13,182 nucleotides of DNA, from contig JAQAZZ010000054.1 of the NCBI GenBank assembly GCA_032127075.1, forward strand, positions 1 to 13,182, written 5' to 3'. This document shows positions 1-7,124 of this stretch, piece after piece. A model generated the notes under the pieces. The model had not been told where the DNA came from. It worked only from the letters and a program-made list of their open reading frames with translations, and made no database searches. How positions within the stretch are numbered: the stretch's first letter is position 1; the number at the start of each line of letters is the position of its first letter. This stretch comes from GCA-2699445 sp032127075. Its GTDB lineage: Bacteria; Actinomycetota; Actinomycetes; S36-B12; GCA-2699445. The position numbers were made by a program, and so were the translations under genes.

Positions 1-1361
1 GAACCGTTGTCGCCGCGGATCGCCGACCGTCGCCCGGACGAGTCGATGTCACGCGCCAGGTCGATCCTGCCGCCGCCCGACTGGCTGGCGAACTCGTCGT
101 ACCCGGGATCGGCCTCCTGCCACGGCCGCGGCTGGGGTGACGCGGGCGTCCGCAACAGGCCGTCTGGGTCGGCGAGCGCGGCCACATGGGAGTGCAGCCG
201 CGGATCGATCCACGGATCCCTGCCCTGCACATACCCGGGGTGGACGGTCAGCCGCGGCGCGAGTCGGAAGCCGGCGTCGGCGAGGCTGCCGGCCAGCGAC
301 TCGAGATGCGGCCAGGGCCTGTCGGGGTTGACGTGGTCGATGGTCACCGGGCTGATCCCGCCCAAGTCGTCGGCGCCCGCGGCCACGAGCCGCAGGACTG
401 TGGCGGGATCGGACAAGTTCGGGGGGATCTGCAGCCGGAATGACGGGCCGAGGATGAGCCGGGCCACCGCAACCGCCGCCACATGGGCGTCGGCGCCGGC
501 GTCGGGTCGACGGCGGGCGGCGGTATCGGGTTTGGCGCGGAAGTTCTGGATCAGCACCTCTTGGATGTGCCCATAGTCGCCGCCGACCCGCCGTATGGCG
601 TGAACGGAATCCACGAACTCCGCCGGCGTCTCACCGATGCCGAGCAACACCCCCGTCGTGAAGGGGATGTTCAACCGCCCCGCGTCGGCGAGGACCCGTA
701 GCCGCAGGGCGGGGTCCTTGTCCGGCGATCCGTAGTGGACTTCGCCGGGGGTTTCGAACAGCCGCCGCGATGATGTCTCCAGCATCATGCCCATGCTCGG
801 TGCAACCGGTCGCAACCGGCGCAGATCCTCCCAGGACAGCACCCCCGGGTTGAGGTGCGGCAGCAGCCCCGTGGCTTCCAGCACGGCGATGGCGCAGGCC
901 CGCAGATAGGAGACGGTGCTGTCGTAGCCGGCCTCCGCCAGCCATGCCCGCGCCTGCGGCCAGCGGGTCTCTGGGGTGTCCCCCAGCGTGAACAGCGCCT
1001 CGGCGCATCCGGCCGCGGCCCCGGCCCGCGCCACATCGACCACCTCGGCGACCGTCAGGTACTCCTGTCCACCAGCCCGGCGCAGCGACGCCGGATCGGT
1101 CGCGAAGGTGCAGTAGTGACAGCGGTCCCGGCACAGCCGGGTGAGCGGGATGAACACTTTTGGCGAGAAGGTCACCGTCGCCTTCCGGCCCGCCTCGACC
1201 AGACCGGCGTCGCGGATGCGGCCGGCGATGCCGACCAGTTGCTCGAGTGCGGCGCCGCGTGCACCCAACAGCGCCGCCGACTCCCCGGCGTCCAGTGAGG
1301 CCCCGCGCTGCGCGCGCGACAGCGCCCGGCTGGTCAGCCGCTGTTCTGCGCCGGTCTGCAT
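1..1361 (-). CDS. fbiC: FO synthase, N-terminal (CofG) part of probable FbiC; runs off left edge
   Basis: Radical SAM enzyme that makes the deazaflavin FO, the chromophore of coenzyme F420, from tyrosine and a ribityl-diaminouracil; cytosolic. About 453 codons are present, reading leftward from an ATG at 1361. Seen: an open frame to the edge and the radical SAM cluster motif CX3CX2C at C77, C81 and C84 (LCRDRCHYC). Further CofG-like segments follow, such as GDTPETRWPQAR, GMMLETSSRRLFETPGEVHYG and GIGETPAEF. The last visible residues (ARDIDSSGRRSAIRGDNG) resemble the linker joining CofG to CofH in actinobacterial FbiC. I therefore infer a fused protein of about 850 residues whose CofH half lies outside the window, although a stand-alone CofG cannot be excluded. 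No Shine-Dalgarno is needed if transcription starts at the ATG, because a TAGTCT box sits six bases upstream. It is divergent from fbiA with a 66-bp gap. Confidence 0.93.
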   Translation of the reverse strand, partial: MQTGAEQRLTSRALSRAQRGASLDAGESAALLGARGAALEQLVGIAGRIRDAGLVEAGRKATVTFSPKVFIPLTRLCRDRCHYCTFATDPASLRRAGGQEYLTVAEVVDVARAGAAAGCAEALFTLGDTPETRWPQARAWLAEAGYDSTVSYLRACAIAVLEATGLLPHLNPGVLSWEDLRRLRPVAPSMGMMLETSSRRLFETPGEVHYGSPDKDPALRLRVLADAGRLNIPFTTGVLLGIGETPAEFVDSVHAIRRVGGDYGHIQEVLIQNFRAKPDTAARRRPDAGADAHVAAVAVARLILGPSFRLQIPPNLSDPATVLRLVAAGADDLGGISPVTIDHVNPDRPWPHLESLAGSLADAGFRLAPRLTVHPGYVQGRDPWIDPRLHSHVAALADPDGLLRTPASPQPRPWQEADPGYDEFASQSGGGRIDLARDIDSSGRRSAIRGDNG

Positions 1362-1367
1362 CCCCCG

Positions 1368-1373
1368 AGACTA
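1368..1373 (-). promoter_or_regulatory. -10 box of fbiC (TAGTCT), leaderless
   Basis: TAGTCT on the minus strand matches the actinobacterial TANNNT -10 consensus and is separated from the fbiC ATG by exactly six bases. This is the spacing expected when transcription begins at the A of the start codon. No clear -35 is visible; the expected -35 position falls inside the inverted repeat at 1387-1407. Inferred from position only. Confidence 0.55.
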
Positions 1374-1386
1374 CGACCGCCGTGCC

Positions 1387-1407
1387 CGGGTGGGCGCGGC
1401 CCACCCG
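1387..1407. promoter_or_regulatory. perfect 9-bp inverted repeat, candidate operator between fbiC and fbiA
   Basis: Arms CGGGTGGGC and GCCCACCCG are perfectly complementary around a GCG centre. The repeat starts 26 bp from the fbiC start codon and ends 20 bp before the fbiA start codon, so it would cover the -35 region of both predicted leaderless promoters. Binding of a dimeric regulator is an inference; with this GC content some hairpins arise by chance. Confidence 0.45.
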
Positions 1408-1415
1408 CCACCTGA

Positions 1416-1421
1416 CACGAT
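1416..1421 (+). promoter_or_regulatory. possible -10 box of fbiA (CACGAT)
   Basis: CACGAT fits NANNNT, lacking only the first T of TANNNT, and lies exactly six bases before the fbiA ATG at 1428. No convincing Shine-Dalgarno precedes that ATG, which agrees with a leaderless transcript. Weaker than the other boxes in this window. Confidence 0.3.
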
Positions 1422-1427
1422 CAGGGC

Positions 1428-2402
1428 ATGAGAGTGGCGGTGCTGGCCGGCGGTCACGGCGGAGCAAGATTCGTGCGCGGCCTGCGGGCGCAGCTCGGCG
1501 ATCCGCCGCCCCACGACATCACCGTCATCGGCAACACCGCCGACGACCTCCTGCTGCACGGGTTGAACATCAGCCCCGACCTGGACACCCTCATGTACAC
1601 CCTGGGCGGCGGCCTGGACGAGGACCGCGGCTGGGGCCGCGAACAGGAGACGTTCTCCGCCAACGAGGAGTTGGCCGCCTACGGGCTGCCCGGCACTTGG
1701 TTCGGCCTGGGCGACCGCGACCTGGCCACCCATCTGGTCCGCACCCAGATGCTGGCTGCCGGGTACTCGCTGACCGACGTCACCGCAGCCTTGTGTGAGC
1801 GCTGGCGGCCCGGGGTGCGCATCATCCCGATGTCTGACGACCGGGTGGAGACCCACGTGGTCGTCACCGACGAACAGGGCCGGCGGGCGATCCACTTCCA
1901 GGAATGGTGGATCCGCTTCGGCGCCAGGACTCCGGCGGAGCGATTCATCCAGATCGGTGCGCCGGAGGCCCGGCCCGGTCCGGAGGTGGTCCCGGCGATC
2001 ATGGGCGCCGACTGCGTGATCATCGCCCCGAGCAACCCGGTGGTCAGCATCGGGCCGATCCTGTCGGTGCCCGGCATCGCCGAGGCGCTGGCGGCCGCAC
2101 CGGCGCCGGTGGTGGGGGTGTCGCCCTTGATCGGGGGACGAGCGGTGCGGGGCATGGCCGCGGAATGCCTGGCGGCCATCGGCGTCGCCCCGGACGCCGC
2201 GGCCGTGGCGCGGCACTACGGCAGCCGAGCGGGGGGCGGGATCCTCGACGCCTGGCTGCTGGATCCGGCCGATGCGGATTCGGCCGACCTGGCCGCGGCC
2301 GGGATCACGCCGCGGGCCGCTGCGCTGCTGATGTCCGACGAGGGCGAGGCCGCGCGGATCGCCGGCGAGGCCCTGGCTGTGGCCGAATCGGTGCGCCGGT
2401 GA
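1428..2402 (+). CDS. cofD: 2-phospho-L-lactate / phosphoenolpyruvate transferase FbiA (CofD)
   Basis: Transfers the phospho-enolpyruvyl or phospholactyl group from its guanosine diphosphate carrier onto FO, giving dehydro-F420-0 or F420-0; cytosolic. The protein is 324 residues, close to the usual ~330. Seen: an N-terminal VAVLAGGHGGARFVRGL nucleotide-binding start and the CofD signature VIGNTADDLLLHGLNISPDLDT at about residues 33-54. Conserved segments follow: LGGGLDEDRGWG, FGLGDRDLATHLVRT and the late VSPLIGGRAVRG. The ATG at 1428 is the first residue of the conserved beta-strand, so nothing appears missing. It is divergent from fbiC, and its TGA overlaps the GTG start of fbiB, indicating an fbiA-fbiB operon with translational coupling. 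In mycobacteria the gene is called fbiA (Rv3261); actinobacterial enzymes are known to prefer the phosphoenolpyruvate-derived carrier made by FbiD. Confidence 0.95.
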   Translation: MRVAVLAGGHGGARFVRGLRAQLGDPPPHDITVIGNTADDLLLHGLNISPDLDTLMYTLGGGLDEDRGWGREQETFSANEELAAYGLPGTWFGLGDRDLATHLVRTQMLAAGYSLTDVTAALCERWRPGVRIIPMSDDRVETHVVVTDEQGRRAIHFQEWWIRFGARTPAERFIQIGAPEARPGPEVVPAIMGADCVIIAPSNPVVSIGPILSVPGIAEALAAAPAPVVGVSPLIGGRAVRGMAAECLAAIGVAPDAAAVARHYGSRAGGGILDAWLLDPADADSADLAAAGITPRAAALLMSDEGEAARIAGEALAVAESVRR

Positions 2403-3781
2403 GCCGCTGGACCCGGCCGCATGCACCAGGGGGGCTGCAGGTCGCGGCCGTACCCGGCTTCGGCGAGGTGACTCCCGGAACAGATCTTGCGGGGACCGTC
2501 GCCTCACTCGCCGCCGACACCCGGTGGCCCGACGGTTCGCGCGGCCTGCGGCCGGGAGATGTGGTCGCAGTGGCCAGCAAGGCGGTTGCCAAGGCCGAGG
2601 GCCGCATCTTGCCGGCCGAGCGGCGGGAGGAGGCGATCGCAGCCGAGACCGCCGCAGTCCTCGCCGAAGTCCCCGGCGGGGCGCGGATCGTGCGCAACCG
2701 GCACGGGGTTGTGCTTGCCGCGGCTGGAGTGGACGACAGCAACATCGATGCGGGAAGCCTGGTGCTGTGGCCGGCCGAACCCGATCGTGCCGCGGCCCTG
2801 CTGCGGCGCGGGATCGAGGAGGTCACCGGGATTTCGCCGCTGGCGGTGGTCATCACCGACACGCTGGGGCGGGCGTGGCGCCGCGGCCAGACCGACACGG
2901 CGATCGGCGTCGCCGGGCTTGCTCCGCTGGTGGACGCCGCCGAGGATCCCCAGGCGGTCGATCGCCACGGCAACCCGCTGCGGGTCACCGCCCCGGCTAT
3001 CGCCGACGAAGCCGCCGGTGCCGCGGAGTTGGTGCGCGGCAAGTCGGCGGGACTGCCGGTGGCACTCATCCGCGGGCTGGCGGGGTACGTCGACGACACC
3101 GACGGCCCGGGTGCGGCGGCACTGGTGCGACCGCAGTCCGAGGACTTGTTCCGGTTGGGCACCGACCCGGCGATGGCCGCCGGAGCGAAGTCGGCAGTCG
3201 GGCTGCGGCGAACGGTGCGCGACTTCACCGACGAGCCCGTTCCCGAGGGGCTGATCCGCGACTGCGTAGCCGACGCGGCGACCGCACCGGCGCCGCACCA
3301 CACGACACCCTGGCGCTTCGTCCACGTCCGGGGCGAGGTGCGCCAGAAGCTGCTGGATGCGATGGCGGACCGGTGGCGCCGCGACCTCGCTGAGTTGGAC
3401 GGCTACACCGCCGACAGCATCGCAAGGCGGCTGCGGCGCGGCGATGTCTTGCGCCGGGCCCCCGAGCTGGTTCTGCCGTTCATCGACTTGGCGGATGCGG
3501 CGCACGACTACCCGGACAACCCGAGGCGCGGCTACGAACGCGACCTGTTCCTGCTGTCCGGCGGCGCGGCGGTGCAGAGTCTCATGGTCGCCGCCGCCGC
3601 GCGAGGGTTGGCAACCGCGTGGGTGTCGAGCACGGTCTTCTGTCCGCCGGTGGTCCGCGGGGTGCTGGGGCTATCAGCGACGTGGCAGCCCTTGGGCGGC
3701 ATCGCCGTGGGGTTCGCGGCGGCCGAACCCGCCCCGCGCCGCACCCCGGACATCGGCGGCATCTACCTCAGCCGGGGCTGA
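2399..3781 (+). CDS. fbiB: bifunctional F420-0:gamma-glutamyl ligase / FMN-dependent dehydro-F420-0 reductase FbiB
   Basis: Last enzyme of F420 synthesis. The N-terminal CofE-like ligase adds gamma-linked glutamates, using GTP. The C-terminal nitroreductase-fold domain reduces dehydro-F420-0 with FMN. Length is 460 residues, against about 450 in mycobacteria. Ligase segments seen: VVAVASKAVAKAEGR (55-69), AAAGVDDSN with D112, and ITDTLGRAWRRGQTD with D154, R158, W160 and D166. The nitroreductase part covers roughly 262-460, with RRTVRDF, APAPHHTTPWRF and LGGIAVGF. The start is GTG at 2399, sharing GTGA with the fbiA stop. The frame is open far upstream of this, but that part lies inside fbiA and looks non-coding. 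The gene ends 12 bp from the convergent nucleotidyltransferase gene; a short TCAGCC/GGCTGA palindrome spans its stop codon. Confidence 0.95.
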   Translation: MSRWTRPHAPGGLQVAAVPGFGEVTPGTDLAGTVASLAADTRWPDGSRGLRPGDVVAVASKAVAKAEGRILPAERREEAIAAETAAVLAEVPGGARIVRNRHGVVLAAAGVDDSNIDAGSLVLWPAEPDRAAALLRRGIEEVTGISPLAVVITDTLGRAWRRGQTDTAIGVAGLAPLVDAAEDPQAVDRHGNPLRVTAPAIADEAAGAAELVRGKSAGLPVALIRGLAGYVDDTDGPGAAALVRPQSEDLFRLGTDPAMAAGAKSAVGLRRTVRDFTDEPVPEGLIRDCVADAATAPAPHHTTPWRFVHVRGEVRQKLLDAMADRWRRDLAELDGYTADSIARRLRRGDVLRRAPELVLPFIDLADAAHDYPDNPRRGYERDLFLLSGGAAVQSLMVAAAARGLATAWVSSTVFCPPVVRGVLGLSATWQPLGGIAVGFAAAEPAPRRTPDIGGIYLSRG

Positions 3782-3793
3782 CGCCGCCGCTGC

Positions 3794-4873
3794 TCAGCGA
3801 TCGGAGGAGAATCGGACGCACCCGTCGGGGAGCACGGCGTCCGGCCATACCCTGGCACCGTCGCGCAACTCCACACCCGCGCCGATCATCGCCCGCTCGG
3901 CCACGACCGCGCCGACCAGAGTTGCACCCTGGCCGACTCGGGCACCGGTGGCTATCACGCTGTCCACCACCTCAGCGCCCGCTGCGATGTGGACGTCGGC
4001 CATCACCACGGAGCCGGTGACCCGGGCGTCGGCCGCTATGCGCGCTCTCGCCCCCACTGCGCTGCCACCCCCGACCCGCGCAGATGGCTCAACCTGCGCG
4101 GACCCGGCGATGAGCGCGTCGCCGCGGTGGTCGGGCACGGCGCCGGAGGCGACATTGCCGAGCACCAGATCGCGGGAACCCTGCACGAACGACAGCGGAG
4201 TACCCAGGTCGAGCCAGTAACCCGGGTCGACGACCCCGGTCAGCCGATCGCCGCGGGCGAGCAGCATGGGAAACGTGTCGCGCTCCACGGACACAACCGC
4301 ATCGGCGGGGATTTCTTCGATCACGCGGCGGCGGAAGACATAGCAGCCGGCGTTGATCTGATCGGTGACGATCTCGTCGGCGGAGGTGGGCTTCTCCCGG
4401 AATTCGACCACACGGTCGTCGGCGTCGGTGGGGACCAGCCCGAAGGCGCGGGGATCTGGAACGCGGGTCAGGTACAGCGTCACGGAGGCGGCGGTCTCCT
4501 CGTGGCGGGCGACCAAGTGGCCCAGATCAGCACCCGACAGCACGTCGCCGTTGAACACCAGCACCGGCTCATCCGGGCCGCACGTCAATGCGTCGGCGGC
4601 GTGGCGGATCCCCCCGCCGGTCCCGAGCGGCTCGTCCTCGGTCATGTAGACCAACTCGACCCCGAAGCCGGCGCCGTCGCCGAAGTGGCGCCGGAACACG
4701 TCCGCCTTGTATGAGGTTCCCAGCACGATCCTGGTCACACCGGCATCGCGTGCCCGGGCGACCTGGTGGGCGGTGAACGGCACGCCGGCGACCGGCAGCA
4801 TCGGTTTGGGTGTGTTGATGGTCAGCGGCCGCAGGCGGGTCCCCTGCCCTCCGACGAGCAGAATCGCTTCCAT
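3794..4873 (-). CDS. manC: mannose-1-phosphate guanylyltransferase-type NDP-sugar pyrophosphorylase with left-handed beta-helix tail
   Basis: Cytosolic enzyme forming an NDP-sugar from NTP and a sugar 1-phosphate. The closest remembered relative is mycobacterial Rv3264c (ManB/ManC), which makes GDP-mannose. The protein is 359 residues from the ATG at 4873. Seen: the signature GGQGTRLRPLT...PKPM (residues 8-25), LGTGGGI (83-89), the metal-site FNGDVLSG with D110, and EKP and DQINAGCYVF. The C-terminal third carries hexapeptide-like repeats (for example ARVGGGSAVGARARIAADAR), the usual beta-helix. It ends PDGCVRFSSD, like the mycobacterial PDGGIRYSSD. An in-frame GTG at 4891 would add six residues; neither start has a clear Shine-Dalgarno, and the ATG gives the canonical N-terminus. 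Guanylyl versus thymidylyl specificity cannot be settled by eye. It is divergent from the TIGR03089 gene with a 50-bp gap. Confidence 0.88.
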   Translation of the reverse strand: MEAILLVGGQGTRLRPLTINTPKPMLPVAGVPFTAHQVARARDAGVTRIVLGTSYKADVFRRHFGDGAGFGVELVYMTEDEPLGTGGGIRHAADALTCGPDEPVLVFNGDVLSGADLGHLVARHEETAASVTLYLTRVPDPRAFGLVPTDADDRVVEFREKPTSADEIVTDQINAGCYVFRRRVIEEIPADAVVSVERDTFPMLLARGDRLTGVVDPGYWLDLGTPLSFVQGSRDLVLGNVASGAVPDHRGDALIAGSAQVEPSARVGGGSAVGARARIAADARVTGSVVMADVHIAAGAEVVDSVIATGARVGQGATLVGAVVAERAMIGAGVELRDGARVWPDAVLPDGCVRFSSDR

Positions 4874-4911
4874 GGGGGTACACGGTGGCACAGGCGGACA
4901 CCCGATGCATC

Positions 4912-4917
4912 TACCCT
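4912..4917 (+). promoter_or_regulatory. -10 box (TACCCT) of the TIGR03089 gene, leaderless
   Basis: TACCCT fits TANNNT and ends six bases before the ATG at 4924, so the transcript would start at the A of ATG. An 8-bp palindrome (GATGCATC, 4904-4911) abuts it directly upstream. No -35 is recognisable. Positional inference. Confidence 0.5.
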
Positions 4918-4923
4918 GCCGGG

Positions 4924-5622
4924 ATGCGACAACTGTTCAGCGACCTGCAGCGCCGGATCCGCGACGATCCCGGCGCGCCGTTCGTCACCTGGTACGGCCC
5001 CGGTGGGCGTGCTGAGCTGTCCGCCGCCACCTTCGGCAACGCCGTGGCCAAGACTGCCGGGCTGCTGGTGGACGAGCTGGAGGCAGCGCCGGGTGATTCC
5101 ATCCGGCTGGATCTGGGGCTGCACTGGCAGCTGAGCGTGTGGCTGGCTGCTTGCGATGTTGCCGGGCTGGACGTGGTCGCAGGAGCGGGCCACGAAGGCG
5201 ACACGGATCTGGTGGCGACCACGGACCGCGGGTGCGCGGCATCGGGCGAGCTCATCCTGGTGTCCCGCTCGCCGTTGGGACTGCCGCAGGGACCGGCCCC
5301 GCCCGGCTTCGTCGACCACGCCTCAGCGGCCCTGGGTCAGCCCGATGTGTTCCCGGGCCCGGCGTCGGCCGGGCGGCTGTGGGACGGTCAGGGGTGGTTG
5401 GCGGGTGAGCAGCTGGAGGCAGAGTGCGCCGCACTCGCCCGGGACGCGGGGCTGGCGGCAGGAGGGCGGCTGGCGGTGACCCGGGCAGGGGGCCGGTCAG
5501 CGCTGGCGTGCTACGCCGTAGCATTGCTGCGACCCGCTTCGCTGGTCCTGCTCGCGGCACCGGCGGCCGACGCGGCCGCGGAAGGCGTGACGGCATGGTG
5601 GCCGCCACGGAACCCCAACTGA
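4924..5622 (+). CDS. TIGR03089 family protein, function unknown
   Basis: A 232-residue cytosolic-looking protein resembling the actinobacterial TIGR03089 family (mycobacterial Rv3268 type), which looks like a degenerate piece of an AMP-binding (acyl-CoA synthetase-like) N-domain. Seen: an N-terminus MRQLFSDLQRRIRDDPGAPF, then a YGPGGRAELSAATFGNAVAKTAGLLVDEL segment like the start of adenylating enzymes, and RLDLGLHWQLSVWLAACDVAGLDV. The P-loop-like serine/threonine/glycine motif and the rest of a real adenylating enzyme are absent, so catalysis of that type is unlikely. The start is the ATG at 4924, because a TACCCT box lies six bases before it. It is divergent from the nucleotidyltransferase gene and 80 bp upstream of an LCP gene, a neighbourhood also known in mycobacteria, suggesting a link to cell-envelope work. 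Function is not known. Confidence 0.8.
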   Translation: MRQLFSDLQRRIRDDPGAPFVTWYGPGGRAELSAATFGNAVAKTAGLLVDELEAAPGDSIRLDLGLHWQLSVWLAACDVAGLDVVAGAGHEGDTDLVATTDRGCAASGELILVSRSPLGLPQGPAPPGFVDHASAALGQPDVFPGPASAGRLWDGQGWLAGEQLEAECAALARDAGLAAGGRLAVTRAGGRSALACYAVALLRPASLVLLAAPAADAAAEGVTAWWPPRNPN

Positions 5623-5669
5623 CACCGGATCGTCATATTCTCCTCGAAGCGGCGGCCCGGTGCGTCGCC

Positions 5670-5675
5670 TAGCCT
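5670..5675 (+). promoter_or_regulatory. -10 box (TAGCCT) of the first LCP gene
   Basis: TAGCCT fits TANNNT and lies 27 bases before the ATG at 5703, giving a predicted leader of about 20 bases that carries a GGGAGG Shine-Dalgarno at 5693-5698. Two copies of CGTCGC (5663-5668 and 5682-5687) bracket the box. Confidence 0.45.
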
Positions 5676-5702
5676 TGGTGACGTCGCATAACGGGAGGTG
5701 CA

Positions 5703-7124
5703 ATGTCTGATGCCCCGGAGGGCCCCTCGACGGACGCCCCGGAGCCCGAGGCACAGCGGCCGCGCCGCCGCCGGTGGGCAAAAGCGGCCATCATCGCCGG
5801 CACCGTGCTTTCGCTGCTTGCCGTGGTGGGCGGTGTCTCTGCCTACCTGCTGTACGACAAACTCGGTCAGATAACCGTCATCCAGGCCCCTACGACCGCC
5901 CGCAGCGACGACACTCCTGACGAGCCGGTGAACCTGCTGCTGATGGGCAGCGACAGCCGATCCGGGAAGGGCAACAGCAAGTACGGCCTTGACGCCGGGC
6001 GCGGCGGCCAACGCTCCGACACCACCATCTTGCTGCACATCTCCGGCGACCGGTCGCGCGCCCTCGCGGTGAGCATCCCGCGGGACCTGTGGGTGGAGCA
6101 GCCGAAATGCGCCCGGCAGGAAGGCCAATACGCCTATTACGACAAGTTCAACAACGCATTCGACGCCGGCGGACCCCCCTGCACGACCGAACTGGTCTCC
6201 TCGATGACCGGTGTGGCGATCCACCACATCGCCGTGGTCGACTTCCAGGGCTTCAAACAGGTGGTGGACGCCCTCGGCGGCGTGGAGGTCTGCCTGAACA
6301 ACGCGATCTCCGATCCGGCCGCCAAACTGGATCTGCCGGCGGGCAAGTCCGTGGTGAGCGGCGAGGATGCGCTGGCGTTCGTCCGGGCCCGCAAATACAT
6401 CGGCGATGGCTCCGACATCGGGCGCATCGAACGGCAGCAGGCTTTCTTGTCCTCTGCGATCCGCAAGGCCACTGACACGGGGATGCTGCTGAACCCGGCG
6501 AAACTCTACTCGGTGGTGGACACGGCGACGAAAGCCTTGACCGTCGACCAGAGCCTGGACGGGCTGTCGCAGATGACGGATCTGGCGCTGAGCGCTCGCA
6601 ACATCACCCCGGAGAAGGTCACGTTCACGACGATGCCCTTCGTGTACCGCGCCGACGGCGCCAATGTGGACCCGGACACCGCCAAGGCGGCCTCGCTATG
6701 GCGGGCGATGATCGACGACACGCCGTGGCCCGCCCCCCCGAGCGTGGGTCCTGACGGGAAGAAGCTGACGGTGGCCCCCGCCGACATCTGGGTCGATGTA
6801 CGGGCTCCGGGCAAGAAACTTGCCAACGTCTCGGCGTCGCTGCAGATGGCTGGGTTCGGCGTCGGCGACCAGAGCTCCGCCAGCGTCCGCGGGCGCACCC
6901 GGGTCGTCTACCCCCCCGCGCAGAAGGACTCCGCACGCACGGTGGCCTTCGCCGCCGGGGCGAAGCTGGTCAAGGATTCGGGGGCCTTCAGCGTCCGCCT
7001 CGAGGTGGGCAAGGATTACCAGGGGATCGACGACAGCATCGTGGTGGCCAAGGGGAAGAAGCGTGGGTCGGGCAGCGAGGGCGGCAAGGTGACCAAAGCC
7101 GACGAGGTCACCTGCGCCGGCTGA
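5703..7124 (+). CDS. LytR-CpsA-Psr (LCP) family cell-wall glycopolymer ligase with LytR_C domain (first copy)
   Basis: LCP enzymes move a glycan from its polyprenyl-diphosphate carrier onto peptidoglycan, acting outside the membrane. The protein is 473 residues with one signal anchor: basic RPRRRRWAK (19-27), then a hydrophobic helix at about 28-50. LCP domain, about 76-330: LLLMGSDSR with D84 and R86, RSDTT (104-108), SIPRDLW with R127 and D128, and FVRARKY...GRIERQQ with R228, R230, R241 and R244. These match the charged pocket that binds the diphosphate. A LytR_C domain covers about 367-455. Cysteines are C136, C160, C197 and C471; C197 and C471 have counterparts in the second LCP protein. 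The ATG is set by GGGAGG four bases upstream. The 3' end overlaps the convergent glycosyltransferase gene by 17 bp. Which glycan is attached cannot be told from sequence. Confidence 0.93.
   Translation: MSDAPEGPSTDAPEPEAQRPRRRRWAKAAIIAGTVLSLLAVVGGVSAYLLYDKLGQITVIQAPTTARSDDTPDEPVNLLLMGSDSRSGKGNSKYGLDAGRGGQRSDTTILLHISGDRSRALAVSIPRDLWVEQPKCARQEGQYAYYDKFNNAFDAGGPPCTTELVSSMTGVAIHHIAVVDFQGFKQVVDALGGVEVCLNNAISDPAAKLDLPAGKSVVSGEDALAFVRARKYIGDGSDIGRIERQQAFLSSAIRKATDTGMLLNPAKLYSVVDTATKALTVDQSLDGLSQMTDLALSARNITPEKVTFTTMPFVYRADGANVDPDTAKAASLWRAMIDDTPWPAPPSVGPDGKKLTVAPADIWVDVRAPGKKLANVSASLQMAGFGVGDQSSASVRGRTRVVYPPAQKDSARTVAFAAGAKLVKDSGAFSVRLEVGKDYQGIDDSIVVAKGKKRGSGSEGGKVTKADEVTCAG

Noticed and set aside
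631..1467. A 278-codon minus-strand open frame near the left end
   Set aside because: It is a frame-shifted shadow of fbiC; the real frame runs from 1361 to the left edge and holds the radical SAM CX3CX2C motif.
2305..3303. A 332-codon minus-strand open frame opposite fbiB
   Set aside because: Serine/alanine/arginine-rich shadow of fbiB without recognisable domains.
3768..3781. TCAGCC-GG-GGCTGA palindrome over the fbiB stop codon, as a possible terminator
   Set aside because: The stem is only five to six base pairs, has no T run and lies within coding sequence; not enough to call a terminator.
3848..3853. Another TACCCT hexamer
   Set aside because: It lies inside the nucleotidyltransferase coding sequence with no gene start downstream, so it is taken as a chance match.
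4874..4891. GTG at 4891 as start of the nucleotidyltransferase
   Set aside because: It adds only MPPCTP before the conserved strand and has no better ribosome site; the ATG at 4873 is preferred, although the longer form is not excluded.
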